A stretch of DNA of 40,739 nucleotides from Nonomuraea corallina (GTDB lineage: Bacteria > Actinomycetota > Actinomycetes > Streptosporangiales > Streptosporangiaceae): positions 1-40,739 of the forward strand of contig NZ_JAPNNL010000047.1 of the NCBI RefSeq assembly GCF_027620315.1. The letters run 5' to 3'. The notes under the pieces are model-generated. The model saw nothing but the letters and a program-made list of their open reading frames with translations, did no database searches and was not told the DNA's origin. Every line of letters begins with the position of its first letter. Position 1 is the first letter of the stretch. Made by a program: the position numbers and the translations under genes. Of this stretch, positions 1-8,792 are shown one piece after another.

Positions 1-693
1 CAGGCCGTGGGTGCGGGTGGCGACGGCGGCGAGCCGGCCGAGCGCGGCGTCCAGCAGCGTGACCTGCTCGGGGGTGGCGCCCTTCTGCGGCCCGTAGACG
101 GCGGCGGCGCCGTGCGGGCCGAGCAGGGGGTTGTCGACGTCGCTGGCCACCACGAACGTGACGCCGGAGACGTCGGGGAAGCCGGACAGGTCGATGCGGT
201 CGAGGTCGCGCAGGGCGGCGCCGCCGCGCGGCAGGTCCCGGCCCCCGGCGTCGAGGAGGCGGGCGCCGAGCGCCTGGACCAGGCCCGCTCCGCCGTCGGT
301 GCAGGCGCTGCCGCCGAGGCCGAGCACCACCCGGGTGGCGCCCCGCTTGACGGCGTCGGCGATCAGCTCGCCGGTGCCGTGGCTGGTGGCGGTGAGCGGC
401 TCCGGTCCCGCGGGCAGGCGGCGCAGTCCGGACGCCTCGGCGAGCTCGATGACGGCGGTGTCGCCGCGCCTGGCGTACGAGGCGTCGACGGGCTCACCGG
501 TGGGCCCGGTCACCCGTACGGTGACGCGGTCGAACCCGGCGGCCACGGCGGCCTCGACGGTGCCGTCGCCGCCGTCGGCCACGGGCAGCTCGACCGCGGG
601 GGCGCCGAGGGCGGCGGCGACGGTCGCGGCCACCTCGGCCGCGGTCAGCGATCCCTTGAACTTGTCAGGGGCGACGAGGACGTGCTGGACCAC
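1..693 (-). CDS. Glycerate kinase (3' end beyond window)
   Basis: Phosphorylates D-glycerate with ATP, feeding glyoxylate-derived glycerate into glycolysis in the cytosol. The 231 visible residues match the glycerate kinase type-1 (GlxK/GarK) family: N-terminal APDKFKGSL at residues 8-16, DGGDGT at 40-45 and the glycine-rich GLGGSACTDGG at 125-135. The family is usually about 370-390 residues, so roughly the last third lies to the left of the window. The start is GTG at 693, preceded by AGGAG with a 7-base spacer. It follows the 8-oxoguanine deaminase gene after 56 bases on the same strand and is probably the next cistron of the purine operon. That makes sense because ureide breakdown yields glyoxylate, which reaches glycerate through tartronate semialdehyde. 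The family call is secure; the isomer of the product (2- or 3-phosphoglycerate) cannot be told from sequence. Confidence 0.93.
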   Translation of the reverse strand, partial: MVQHVLVAPDKFKGSLTAAEVAATVAAALGAPAVELPVADGGDGTVEAAVAAGFDRVTVRVTGPTGEPVDASYARRGDTAVIELAEASGLRRLPAGPEPLTATSHGTGELIADAVKRGATRVVLGLGGSACTDGGAGLVQALGARLLDAGGRDLPRGGAALRDLDRIDLSGFPDVSGVTFVVASDVDNPLLGPHGAAAVYGPQKGATPEQVTLLDAALGRLAAVATRTHGL

Positions 694-749
694 TGCGGGA
701 CTCCTGTGTCATGGACGGGCGAGATCCACCATCATCACATCCGCGCCTC

Positions 750-2129
750 TCAGAGCTCACGAGAGGCGGTGAACCCCTGCTCCCGCGCCATCCGGGTCAG
801 GCGGCGGCGGGCGTCGGCGCCGGCCCTCCCGGCGGCGTCGTGCGCCACGGTGCGCAGCTCGCCGTCCTCGACCACGGTGCGCCCGCCGACCAGCAGCCGG
901 ACCAGCGGCGGCTGGGGGCCGAACACCAGCGCGCAGACCGGGTCGGTCACGGCCGCGGTGAACGGCCCGTCGACCCGCCACAGCGCCAGGTCGGCGAGCT
1001 TGCCCGGCTCCAGGGTGCCGAGCTCGTCCTGGCGGCCGAGGTTGCGGGCGCCGCCGAGGGTGGCGATCTCCAGCGCCTGCCGGGCGGTGAGCGCGGCCGG
1101 GCCGTATCGGGCGCGCTGGAACAGCAGCGCCTGCCGCATCTCCCCGGCCAGCCCGGTCAGCTCGGAGGAGGCGCTGCCGTCGACCCCCAGCCCGACGTTG
1201 GCGCCGCGCCGCAGCATCTCCGACACGCGGGCGATGCCGGCGCCGAGGCGGCCGTTGGACGACGGGCAGTGGGCGGAGCCGGTGCCGGTGACGGCGAGCT
1301 TGCCGATGTCGGGGTCGCTGAGGTGCACGGCGTGCGCGACCCACACGTCGGGGCCGAGCCAGCCGAGCTTGTCCATGTAGTCGACGGGGCGCAGGCCGAA
1401 CTGGGCCTGGCAGTGCTCCTCCTCGTCGAGCGTCTCGGCCAGGTGGGTGTGCAGCCGCACCCCCTTGTCGCGGGCGAGCCGGGCGGCCTCGGTCATCAGC
1501 TCGGCGCTGACGGAGAACGGCGAGCACGGCGCGACCGCGATCCGCAGCATGGAGGACGGGGACGGGTCGTGGTAGGCGTCCACGGCGTCGGCGGTGGCGG
1601 CGAGGATCTCGTCCAGCTCCTCCACGACCACGTCCGGCGGCAGCCCGCCCGCGGACCGGCCCCGGTCCATCGAGCCACGCGCCGGGTGGAAGCGCAGGCC
1701 CAGCTCGCGGGCGGCCTCGATCTCGGCGGCGAGCAGGTCGCCGCGGCCCTTGGGGAAGATGTAGTGGTGGTCGCTGGAGGTGGTGCAGCCGGACAGCGCG
1801 AGATAGCCGAGCCCGGCCGTGGCGGCTCCCCTGACGACCTCGGCGTCCATGGCGGCCCACACCTGGTAGAGCGCCACCAGCCACTCGAACAGGGTCGCGT
1901 CCTGGGCGAGGCCCTGGGAGGCCCACTGGTAGAGGTGGTGGTGGGTGTTGACCAGGCCGGGGGTGGCCAGGCAGCCGGTGGCGTCGATGCGGGTGGCGTC
2001 GCCGGCGTCGGGAGGCTGGTCCATGGGGCCGAGCGAGGTGATCCGGTCGCCGTCGACGAGGATCCAGCCGCGCTCGATCTCGGGGCCGGCGACGGGGGCG
2101 ACGTACGCGTTCTCGATGAGGATGCTCAC
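750..2129 (-). CDS. 8-oxoguanine deaminase (amidohydrolase, TrzA/AtzB-like)
   Basis: A 459-residue metal-dependent amidohydrolase predicted to deaminate 8-oxoguanine to urate. Metal-site motifs are visible: HHH in NTHHHLYQ (61-68), HTHLAE (227-232), HCPSSNGRLG (287-296) and the catalytic Asp in GLGVDGSASSE (313-323). The SGCTTSSDHHYIFP stretch (113-126) resembles the signature of the characterised Pseudomonas 8-oxoguanine deaminase rather than that of guanine or chlorohydrolase relatives. The start is GTG at 2129, which overlaps the TGA of the 2Fe-2S gene by four bases (GTGA), so translational coupling is likely. Its place directly after xanthine dehydrogenase subunits and in the uricase operon fits a route from oxidised purines to urate. 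A broader guanine or hydroxyatrazine-type deaminase activity cannot be excluded. Confidence 0.9.
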   Translation of the reverse strand: MSILIENAYVAPVAGPEIERGWILVDGDRITSLGPMDQPPDAGDATRIDATGCLATPGLVNTHHHLYQWASQGLAQDATLFEWLVALYQVWAAMDAEVVRGAATAGLGYLALSGCTTSSDHHYIFPKGRGDLLAAEIEAARELGLRFHPARGSMDRGRSAGGLPPDVVVEELDEILAATADAVDAYHDPSPSSMLRIAVAPCSPFSVSAELMTEAARLARDKGVRLHTHLAETLDEEEHCQAQFGLRPVDYMDKLGWLGPDVWVAHAVHLSDPDIGKLAVTGTGSAHCPSSNGRLGAGIARVSEMLRRGANVGLGVDGSASSELTGLAGEMRQALLFQRARYGPAALTARQALEIATLGGARNLGRQDELGTLEPGKLADLALWRVDGPFTAAVTDPVCALVFGPQPPLVRLLVGGRTVVEDGELRTVAHDAAGRAGADARRRLTRMAREQGFTASREL

Positions 2130-2596
2130 CGGGCCGCCGCCTTGCGCTCGGCCGCCAGCTTGACGGCGTCGAGGATCTTCTCGTACCCGGTGCACCGGCA
2201 CAGGTTCCCGGCCAGCGCCTCGCGGATCTCCGCGTCGGACGGCCGCTCGACGCGTTCGAGCAGGTCGTGGGCCTGCACGACGAGGCCGGGCGTGCAGAAG
2301 CCGCACTGCACCGCGCCGGACTCCACGAACGCCTCCTGCACCGGGTCCAGTCCCCGCTCGGCGAGCCCTTCGACGGTGCGCACCCGGCGGCCCTGCGCCT
2401 GGCCGGCGGCGACCAGGCAGGCGCAGACCGGCGCGTCGTCGAGGTAGACCGTGCAGGAGCCGCACTCGCCCTGCTCGCAGGCGTTCTTGGAGCCGGGAAG
2501 GCCGAGCCGCTCGCGCAGCACGTACAGCAGGCTCTCGCCCTCCCACACGTCCTCGGCCGTCTCCTCGCGGCCGTTGACCGTGAACGTCACCCTCAT
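2126..2596 (-). CDS. Xanthine dehydrogenase family 2Fe-2S subunit
   Basis: Small iron-sulfur subunit (156 aa) of a molybdenum hydroxylase, passing electrons from the Mo centre to FAD. All eight cluster cysteines are present: C40, C45, C48 and C60 for the plant-ferredoxin-type cluster, and C98, C101, C133 and C135 for the four-helix cluster (QCGFCTPG and NLCRCTGYEKI). The length is normal for CoxS/XdhC-type subunits. The ATG at 2596 shares one base with the TGA of the FAD subunit (TGATG), and the stop overlaps the start of the deaminase gene. In most actinobacterial clusters the molybdopterin-binding subunit would come next; here the deaminase does. Confidence 0.95.
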   Translation of the reverse strand: MRVTFTVNGREETAEDVWEGESLLYVLRERLGLPGSKNACEQGECGSCTVYLDDAPVCACLVAAGQAQGRRVRTVEGLAERGLDPVQEAFVESGAVQCGFCTPGLVVQAHDLLERVERPSDAEIREALAGNLCRCTGYEKILDAVKLAAERKAAAR

Positions 2597-3456
2597 CAGG
2601 CCGCCCTCCTCTCCAGGTGGTCCTGCCACGCCCAGGTGAGCGTGCGCCGGGCCAGCACCGCGATGGCGTGCCGGCGGTAGTCCGCGGTGCCGCGCACGTC
2701 GTCGATCGGCGCGGCGGCCGACGCGCACAGCTCGCCGAACCGCGCGAGCAGCGCCGGTTCCAGCGGCGCCGACCAGTCGAGCTCGGCGGCCAGGAACTCC
2801 TCCGCCTCCAGCGCCCGGCGCGGCGTGGGCGCGGCCGAGCCCAGCCCGGTGCCGACGCGCCGCTCGCCTGGGTGCAGCGCGACCGCGAACGAGCAGACGG
2901 CGATCACCATGGCGTTGCGGGTGCCGACCTTGGCGAAGTACTGCGGCCCGGCCGCGCGCTCCACGCGCACGGCCTTGATCAGCTCGTCCGGGAGCAGCGC
3001 GGAGCGTTTGACACCCAGGTAGAACTCCTCGGCGGGGATCGTCCTGAGGCCGCGCTCGCGCGACTCCACCTCGACGGCGGCGCCTGCGGCCAGCAGCGGC
3101 GGGTGGCTGTCGCCGGCGGGCGAGGCCGCGCCGAGGTTGCCGCCGACCGAGCCGCGGTTGCGGATCTGCGGCGAGCCGACCGTCCGCGCCGCCTGGGCCA
3201 GCCCCGGCAGCGCGCCGCCGAGCTCGGCGATGATCGTGCTGTACGGGACGGCGGCGCCGATCCGATACCGGTCGCCGTCCCTGGACCAGGTGGCGAGCTC
3301 GGGCACGGCGGTCAGGTCGAGCAGCGCCGGCGGCCGGCGCACGGAGAAGTTGATCTCCACCATGACGTCGGTGCCACCCTGGAGGGGCACCGCGTCCGGC
3401 TGGTCGGCCTTGGCCGCCAGCGCCTCGGCCCACGTGGTGGGGCGCAGGAACTCCAT
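2596..3456 (-). CDS. Xanthine dehydrogenase family FAD-binding subunit
   Basis: Medium subunit (286 aa) of a molybdenum hydroxylase, binding FAD and reducing NAD+ or another acceptor. It shows the CoxM/XdhB family marks: the FAD pyrophosphate loop QGGTDVMVE at 26-34 and QIRNRGSVGGNL at 97-108, followed by a C-terminal CO-dehydrogenase flavoprotein domain (about 175-280). Length is typical. The start ATG at 3456 lies three bases past the uricase stop, and the stop overlaps the 2Fe-2S start, so all three are co-translated. Without a local Mo subunit, the enzyme needs a partner from elsewhere in the genome or beyond the left edge. Confidence 0.94.
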   Translation of the reverse strand: MEFLRPTTWAEALAAKADQPDAVPLQGGTDVMVEINFSVRRPPALLDLTAVPELATWSRDGDRYRIGAAVPYSTIIAELGGALPGLAQAARTVGSPQIRNRGSVGGNLGAASPAGDSHPPLLAAGAAVEVESRERGLRTIPAEEFYLGVKRSALLPDELIKAVRVERAAGPQYFAKVGTRNAMVIAVCSFAVALHPGERRVGTGLGSAAPTPRRALEAEEFLAAELDWSAPLEPALLARFGELCASAAAPIDDVRGTADYRRHAIAVLARRTLTWAWQDHLERRAA

Positions 3457-3459
3457 CGA

Positions 3460-4323
3460 TCACTCCCAGGCGAATCCGGCGTCGGGCGCGTCGTCGCGCA
3501 GCACCGTGCCCTCGATCAGTCCGTAGGGCCGGTCGGCCGCGTGGAACACCTCGTTCTCGTTGTCCAGCCCGAACGGGGTCAGGTCGACCGTGAAGTGGTG
3601 CTTGTTCGGCAGGGCGAGCCTGACCTCGCAGACCTCCGGGCAGGTGGCCAGCACCCGCTCCCCCATCGCGTACAGGGTCTGCTGCAACGACAGGCTGTGC
3701 GTGCCGGCGAACGCCTCCAGCAGGCAGCGGCGCACGAGCGCGTACGAGGCGGCGAAGTCGGCCTCGACGCCCGTGTGCCGCCAGCGGGCGTCCACGGCGG
3801 TGGCGAGGATGCGGTCGGTGGCAGGCCGCAGCGTCGTGTACGGGTCGGTGAGGAAGCCGTGGAACTCCGAGCCGGTCGTGTTCATCAGCACCAGGCCCGT
3901 CAGCCCGGAGATCACGCTCGCGCGGCCGTCCCGGTCGTGGTGGGCCACGCAGGTGCGCGTCTCGCCGCCGTCGCGGGAGAAGGAGTGGCCGGTGTCGCCG
4001 ATCCGGTTCCAGCCGTACTCCTCGACGGCGACCCTGGCGTGGTGGATGGTGTCGTGGCGGGTGAAGTGGCGGGCCAGCAGGAGGGCGAAGTCCTCGATCT
4101 GGCCGACGCCGTGCCGGCGGGCGAGCGCGTACGCGGTGTTCTTCTGCGTGTCCGTCGGCAGCACCGCCGCGTTGTCGCCGGTGAGGTGCGCCTCGCGCAT
4201 CGCGCCGGACAGCGAGGTGCTGACGTTGACGTCCTTGACGTGGTGGACGCCGCCGTCCCTGACGACCCGTACCAGCCTGGTCTCCGCCTTGCCGTAGCGG
4301 TTGGGTCCGAGAACGATCGCCAT
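3460..4323 (-). CDS. Urate oxidase (uricase)
   Basis: Cofactor-free oxidase (287 aa) turning urate into 5-hydroxyisourate and H2O2. It has the two T-fold (tunnelling-fold) repeats of the family, the NRYGKAETR start (8-16), VLPTDTQKNT (54-63, holding the catalytic Thr of the Lys-Thr-His triad), and the C-terminal NKHHFTVDL and NENEVFHAADRPYG blocks. The ATG at 4323 directly abuts the TAG of uraH with no spacer. The order decarboxylase-hydrolase-oxidase gives the whole urate to allantoin conversion from one transcript. No peroxisome-type signal is expected in bacteria; the enzyme should be cytosolic. It is equivalent to uaz/pucL in other bacteria. Confidence 0.96.
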   Translation of the reverse strand: MAIVLGPNRYGKAETRLVRVVRDGGVHHVKDVNVSTSLSGAMREAHLTGDNAAVLPTDTQKNTAYALARRHGVGQIEDFALLLARHFTRHDTIHHARVAVEEYGWNRIGDTGHSFSRDGGETRTCVAHHDRDGRASVISGLTGLVLMNTTGSEFHGFLTDPYTTLRPATDRILATAVDARWRHTGVEADFAASYALVRRCLLEAFAGTHSLSLQQTLYAMGERVLATCPEVCEVRLALPNKHHFTVDLTPFGLDNENEVFHAADRPYGLIEGTVLRDDAPDAGFAWE

Positions 4324-4623
4324 CTAGCTCCCTCGGTAGGTGGAGTACGCGTACGGGCTGAGCAGCAGCGGCACGTGGTAGTGGTCGGCGGGGTCGGTCA
4401 CGGTGAACGTGATGACGACCTCCGGGTAGAACGTCTCGGCCAGGTGGGCGCCGGTGTCGAAGACGACCCGGTGCACGCCGGCGCCCGGCTCCCAGCCCTT
4501 GATCCGGCCGTCGGCGTCGGTGACGCCCTCGGCCACGACGGCGCCCTCGCGTTCCAGCCGCACCCGCATCCCGGCGGCGGGCCTGCCGGTGGTCGCGTCC
4601 AGCACGTGGGTCGAGAAGCTCAC
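4324..4623 (-). CDS. uraH: 5-hydroxyisourate hydrolase (transthyretin-related)
   Basis: Hydrolyses 5-hydroxyisourate, the uricase product, to OHCU. The 99-residue protein has the family's hallmarks: STHVLDATTGRPA at the N terminus with the active-site His at residue 6, the central HYHVPLLLSPYAYSTY block, and the diagnostic C-terminal tetrapeptide YRGS (96-99) that separates hydrolases from true transthyretins. The ATG at 4623 overlaps the uraD TGA by four bases (ATGA), and its TAG is followed immediately by the uricase ATG. No signal peptide is seen, so it is cytosolic. Confidence 0.97.
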   Translation of the reverse strand: MSFSTHVLDATTGRPAAGMRVRLEREGAVVAEGVTDADGRIKGWEPGAGVHRVVFDTGAHLAETFYPEVVITFTVTDPADHYHVPLLLSPYAYSTYRGS

Positions 4624-5129
4624 CGGTCCCCCTCCGCCAGCTTCCCGGCCCGCAACCGGGTGATCTTGGCGAGTTCCTCCCGTACGGTGCGGCGCTCGGT
4701 CTCCTCGTCGTGGCCGAGCCGCTCACGCAGCAGCCGGAGCATCTCGGCGCCGGTCAGGCCGGTGGCGCAGACGAGGTAGACGTACCCGAAGCGTTCCTCG
4801 TAGGCGCGGTTGCCCTCGGCGAGGGCGGCGCGCAGCCCGTCCTCGACCCCGGCCTGCTCGCGGCGGGACCAGGCGGCCTCCCGGGAGTCACCGGCCGGGC
4901 GCTCGCCGATGCGCGGGTGGGCGCCGAGCGCCTCCAGCACGTCGGGCCAGTCGAGCGCCAGCACCGCGCGCCCGGCCGCGTCGGCCAGCCGGTCGCGGTC
5001 CGGGTACGGGCGGCGCGCGGCGACCTCCCGGGCGAAGGCGCGGGAGGCGCAGCAGGCGAGCAGCTCCTTCTCCGCGTCCTGCGGGTCGAGGGCGTTGAAG
5101 GCGGCCAGGCCGGCGGGCGGGTTCGGCAT
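4620..5129 (-). CDS. uraD: OHCU decarboxylase
   Basis: Decarboxylates 2-oxo-4-hydroxy-4-carboxy-5-ureidoimidazoline to S-allantoin, the last step of the urate module. From the ATG at 5129 it has 169 residues, a normal size, with the catalytic-His motif HPRIGE at 71-76 and the NRAYEERFGYVYLVCATG block near 110-130. A GTG five codons upstream (5144) is an alternative start. Neither has a convincing Shine-Dalgarno sequence, so this first gene of the operon may be translated from a leaderless or very short-leader mRNA. It overlaps uraH by four bases. The operon promoter should lie between 5130 and 5300, shared with the divergent endonuclease gene. Confidence 0.93.
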   Translation of the reverse strand: MPNPPAGLAAFNALDPQDAEKELLACCASRAFAREVAARRPYPDRDRLADAAGRAVLALDWPDVLEALGAHPRIGERPAGDSREAAWSRREQAGVEDGLRAALAEGNRAYEERFGYVYLVCATGLTGAEMLRLLRERLGHDEETERRTVREELAKITRLRAGKLAEGDR

Positions 5130-5289
5130 GAGACGAGTACACACAGGCCGGTGGCGCCCGGTCCACCCGCCAGAACTCCGAACCGGCCCCCGGGTTGGCC
5201 AAGACTTTTCGTGTCATGCTCCAACCCCGCGCGGCGGGCGTGTCTCGCCCTGCCGCGTGACCAGCGGGTTCGCCGTCGCCGCAGGGCCG

Positions 5290-5300
5290 TAGACTGAGGG
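5290..5300 (+). promoter_or_regulatory. Candidate -10 and Shine-Dalgarno of nfo
   Basis: TAGACT at 5290-5295 is a plausible -10 element, and GAGGG at 5296-5300 is a Shine-Dalgarno five bases before the ATG at 5306. No clear -35 is seen. If TAGACT is used, the transcript would begin at about 5302, which would remove the ribosome site, so the two readings compete. The divergent 161-base gap also holds the small palindrome TTGGCCAA at 5195-5202. Confidence 0.35.
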
Positions 5301-5305
5301 CCATC

Positions 5306-6148
5306 ATGACCCCACGCTCTCTCATCGGCGGCCACGTGACCGTCACCGGCGGCCTGGCCAAGGGCGGTCTCGCCTACATGGCCGAGATCGGCGCCGAGAT
5401 GATCCAGGTGTTCGTCACCAACCCGCGCGGCTGGGCGCTCAACCCCGGCAGACCCGACCAGGACGCGCTGCTCGCCGAGTCCGGCGTCGAGACCTTCGTG
5501 CACGTGCCCTACCTGGTCAACTTCGGCTCGCCCAGCGCCGACACGCTCGCCAACTCCGAGGCGGTCGTCCGCCACACGCTGCGCCGCGGCGCCGAGATCG
5601 GGGCCAGGGGCGTCGTGGTCCACACCGGGTCGGCGGTGTCGCAGCCGCGCGACGACGCGATGCGCCAACTGCGCGAGCACCTCCTGCCGCTGCTCGCCGA
5701 GATCCCCGACGGCGGCCCCGACCTGCTGCTGGAGCCGATGGCGGGGCAGGGGGCGATGCTCTGCGCCACGGTCGGCGACCTGGAGCCCTACCTGGCGGCG
5801 CTCGACTGGCATCCCCGGGCCGGCGTCTGCCTCGACACCTGCCACGCCTTCGCCGCCGGTCACGACCTGGCCGCCGAGGGCGGTACGGACGAGATGCTCG
5901 ACCTGCTGCACAAGATCGCGCCGGGCCGCCTGAAGCTGATCCACGCCAACGACTCCAAGGACGTGTGCGGCGCCAAGAAGGACCGCCACGAGAACATCGG
6001 CGCGGGCCACATCGGCGCCCGCCCCTTCGCCGAGCTGATGCGTCATCCGGCGGCCGCGGGCGTGCCCCTCTGCATCGAGACGCCCGGCAAGGCCGACAAG
6101 CACCGCGAGGACATCGAGACCCTGAAGCGCCTGCGCGACGAGGGGTGA
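5306..6148 (+). CDS. nfo: Endonuclease IV (AP endonuclease)
   Basis: Cuts DNA 5' to abasic sites and trims damaged 3' ends in base-excision repair. The 280-residue TIM-barrel protein carries the trinuclear zinc ligands: H66 (VHVPY), H106 (VVHTGS), E143 (LLLEPMAG), D177 and H180 (CLDTCHAF), H213 (LIHANDSKD), D226 and H228 (KKDRHENIGAGHIG) and E258 (CIETP). Length is normal for the family. It starts with ATG at 5306 after a GAGGG ribosome site. It is divergent from the urate operon; uricase makes H2O2, so an oxidative-damage repair gene next door is suggestive, but this is only context. The stop lies in a degenerate copy of the 11-bp repeat that follows. Confidence 0.96.
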   Translation: MTPRSLIGGHVTVTGGLAKGGLAYMAEIGAEMIQVFVTNPRGWALNPGRPDQDALLAESGVETFVHVPYLVNFGSPSADTLANSEAVVRHTLRRGAEIGARGVVVHTGSAVSQPRDDAMRQLREHLLPLLAEIPDGGPDLLLEPMAGQGAMLCATVGDLEPYLAALDWHPRAGVCLDTCHAFAAGHDLAAEGGTDEMLDLLHKIAPGRLKLIHANDSKDVCGAKKDRHENIGAGHIGARPFAELMRHPAAAGVPLCIETPGKADKHREDIETLKRLRDEG

Positions 6149-6163
6149 CCCGCGCGTCCGCGC

Positions 6164-6218
6164 CGGCGAGGGGCCGGCGAGGGGCCGGCGAGGGGCCGGC
6201 GAGGGGCCGGTGAGGACG
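6164..6218 (+). repeat. 11-bp tandem repeat after nfo
   Basis: Four perfect head-to-tail copies of CGGCGAGGGGC (6164-6207) and a fifth degenerate copy to 6218. The bases across the nfo stop (about 6137-6147, CGACGAGGGGT) look like a further diverged copy. The unit length is not a multiple of three. Confidence 0.9.
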
Positions 6219-6240
6219 TGCCCGAGGCGCCCGCCGGTGG

Positions 6241-6268
6241 GATCCGGCCGCCCCCGTGTGGCCGGATC
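6241..6268. terminator. Inverted repeat, candidate terminator
   Basis: Perfect 9-bp arms GATCCGGCC and GGCCGGATC around a 10-base loop, 93 bases past the nfo stop. There is no T-run after it, as is common for actinobacterial terminators. It could serve either convergent transcript. Confidence 0.5.
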
Positions 6269-6352
6269 GCGGTCTGTCCGCGACCCCCGCGGGCGCCTCT
6301 GCACGTGTCCGGCCGGCGGGCCCCACCCCCCGGTCAAGGGCCCGACAGCCGC

Positions 6353-6372
6353 GGTGACCCGCGAGGGTCACC
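6353..6372. terminator. Inverted repeat with GCGA tetraloop
   Basis: Perfect 8-bp arms GGTGACCC and GGGTCACC around GCGA, a GNRA-type loop. A stable RNA hairpin between convergent genes; terminator or operator cannot be told apart from sequence. Confidence 0.4.
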
Positions 6373-6770
6373 CTGGATCCGGCACATGCGGCGAACCTTC
6401 CGGTCCGTCCCCCCGATGCGCCGGGTGGCTCCGATGCCGAAACACTACGGTCGTGATCTACCCCGGGTCACCCGATTGGCGGAGGGCTCGTCGAACGGCG
6501 TGTAGCCAGCGATGTGCGGAACGTGTTCCGGCGACGAGCGGTCAGCCGGGCGCGACGAGCGGTCGATCCGCCGGCCCCGGCGGGTCTCCCCCGGGATTCC
6601 GGCACGGCCGAGCCCGGCTCGGGTGAGGCCGTGTGACCTGCGCAATCGCGATCCTCACCGGACGGGGACTCCCGGTGCGGCGGGGCGTGCGGCCCGCCTC
6701 CCGGTTCACACCCGCCTCCGGCGCGGCGGGACGCCGCCACCCCCGCTCCGGCTCCTCCGCCCGCCGGGGG

Positions 6771-7511
6771 TCAGGACATGACGCCCCGGTGCTGGCGGAC
6801 CAGGAGTTCGCGTACCTGCCTGCTGTGCCTGCGGCTGACCTGGAGGGTCTCGGTGCCGACGGTGAGGGTGACGCGGCCGCCCTCGAACCGCAGTTCGCTC
6901 ACGTGACGGCTGGAGACCAGCGTGCTGCGGTGGACCCGGATGAACCCGGCGTCGGCCCAGCGGCGCTCCAGCGCCGCCAGGGACATGCGCACGAGGTAGC
7001 TGCCGTCCACCGTGTGCAGCCGCACGTAGTCGCCCTGGGCCTCGGCGAAACGGACCGCCTGCTGCGGCACGAACCGGGTGCGTCCGCCGAGCTCGACCGG
7101 GATCACGTCGTCCTGGCCGGGGTCGGCGGGCGGCGAGGAGGAGACCTCCAGCCGGCGCACCGCCTCCGCCAGCCGCTCCGCCCTGACCGGCTTGAGGAGA
7201 TAGTCGACGGCCTCCATCTCGAACGCCTGGACGGCGCACTCGTCGTGAGCGGTGACGAAGACCACCTTCGGCGGGCTGGGGAAGCCGCCGACCAGCCGGG
7301 CCAGGTCGAGCCCGTCGAGGCCCGGCATGCGGATGTCGAGGAAGATCGCGTCCAGCCGCTCGCCGCCGGAGACCATCTGGACCATGTCCTGCAGCGCGGC
7401 CACCCCGTCGGACGCGGTGAGCACGTGCTCGACGCGGCCGTCCCTGCGCAGCAGGTAGGCCAGCTCCTCCAGCGCGGGCACCTCGTCGTCGACCACCAGC
7501 ACACGAAGCAT
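6771..7511 (-). CDS. LytTR-family response regulator
   Basis: A 246-residue response regulator, presumably phosphorylated by the adjacent LytS-like kinase. The receiver domain (1-120) has acidic residues D8-D9, phosphoacceptor D59 (FLDIRMPG), T87 and K107 (LLKPVR). A LytTR DNA-binding domain follows (about 140-246), with FAEAQGDYVRLHTVDG and the FIRVHRSTLVS block typical of the fold. The start chosen is ATG at 7511 because the receiver domain begins there; an upstream GTG at 7559 adds 16 residues without homology. No good ribosome site precedes either. It lies 101 bases after the kinase gene, in the same operon, separated by a 12-bp tandem repeat. Its targets are unknown; the pair may control cell-wall or metabolite-uptake genes, as LytTR systems do elsewhere. 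Confidence 0.92.
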   Translation of the reverse strand: MLRVLVVDDEVPALEELAYLLRRDGRVEHVLTASDGVAALQDMVQMVSGGERLDAIFLDIRMPGLDGLDLARLVGGFPSPPKVVFVTAHDECAVQAFEMEAVDYLLKPVRAERLAEAVRRLEVSSSPPADPGQDDVIPVELGGRTRFVPQQAVRFAEAQGDYVRLHTVDGSYLVRMSLAALERRWADAGFIRVHRSTLVSSRHVSELRFEGGRVTLTVGTETLQVSRRHSRQVRELLVRQHRGVMS

Positions 7512-7573
7512 GCCCCTACGCTGCACCACAAACGCCGAGCTCACAAGGCCAGGCAGCACGATGCGTCACACCC

Positions 7574-7612
7574 GGATCACGGAAAGGATCACGGAAAGGA
7601 TCGCGGAACGGA

Positions 7613-7621
<9 letters not shown>
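7574..7621 (-). repeat. 12-bp tandem repeat over the kinase stop
   Basis: Four head-to-tail units on the plus strand: GGATCACGGAAA twice, then GGATCGCGGAAC and GGATCACAGAGA. The stop codon of the histidine kinase (7613-7615) lies inside the last unit, and the array fills half of the gap before the response-regulator gene. LytTR proteins bind spaced direct repeats, so a regulatory role is possible but unproven. Confidence 0.85.
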
Positions 7622-8737
<1,116 letters not shown>

Positions 8738-8792
8738 GCGGGCAACCGTAGCCAACAACCGCCCAGGTGGGGGCGGAAACCCGCAGGTCATG

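Larger units (their letters stand above)
6149..6770. other. Non-coding convergent intergenic region
   Basis: A 622-base gap between the convergent ends of nfo and the response-regulator gene. Candidate frames here have no recognisable motifs and no supporting ribosome site, so I see no gene. It contains an 11-bp tandem repeat, two strong inverted repeats (6241-6268 and 6353-6372) and a near-palindrome, CGGAAC-GT-GTTCCG, at 6517-6530. For two converging transcripts this looks like a terminator and repeat region; an unrecognised small RNA is possible. Confidence 0.6.

Noticed and set aside
711..2447. 578-codon plus-strand frame opposite 8-oxoguanine deaminase
   Set aside because: Shadow; no domain, and the minus-strand frame carries complete amidohydrolase motifs.
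2617..4779. 720-codon plus-strand open frame opposite the urate operon
   Set aside because: High-GC shadow of genuine genes; residues are His/Gly/Arg/Val-rich with no domain, and the opposite strand holds uricase and XDH subunits.
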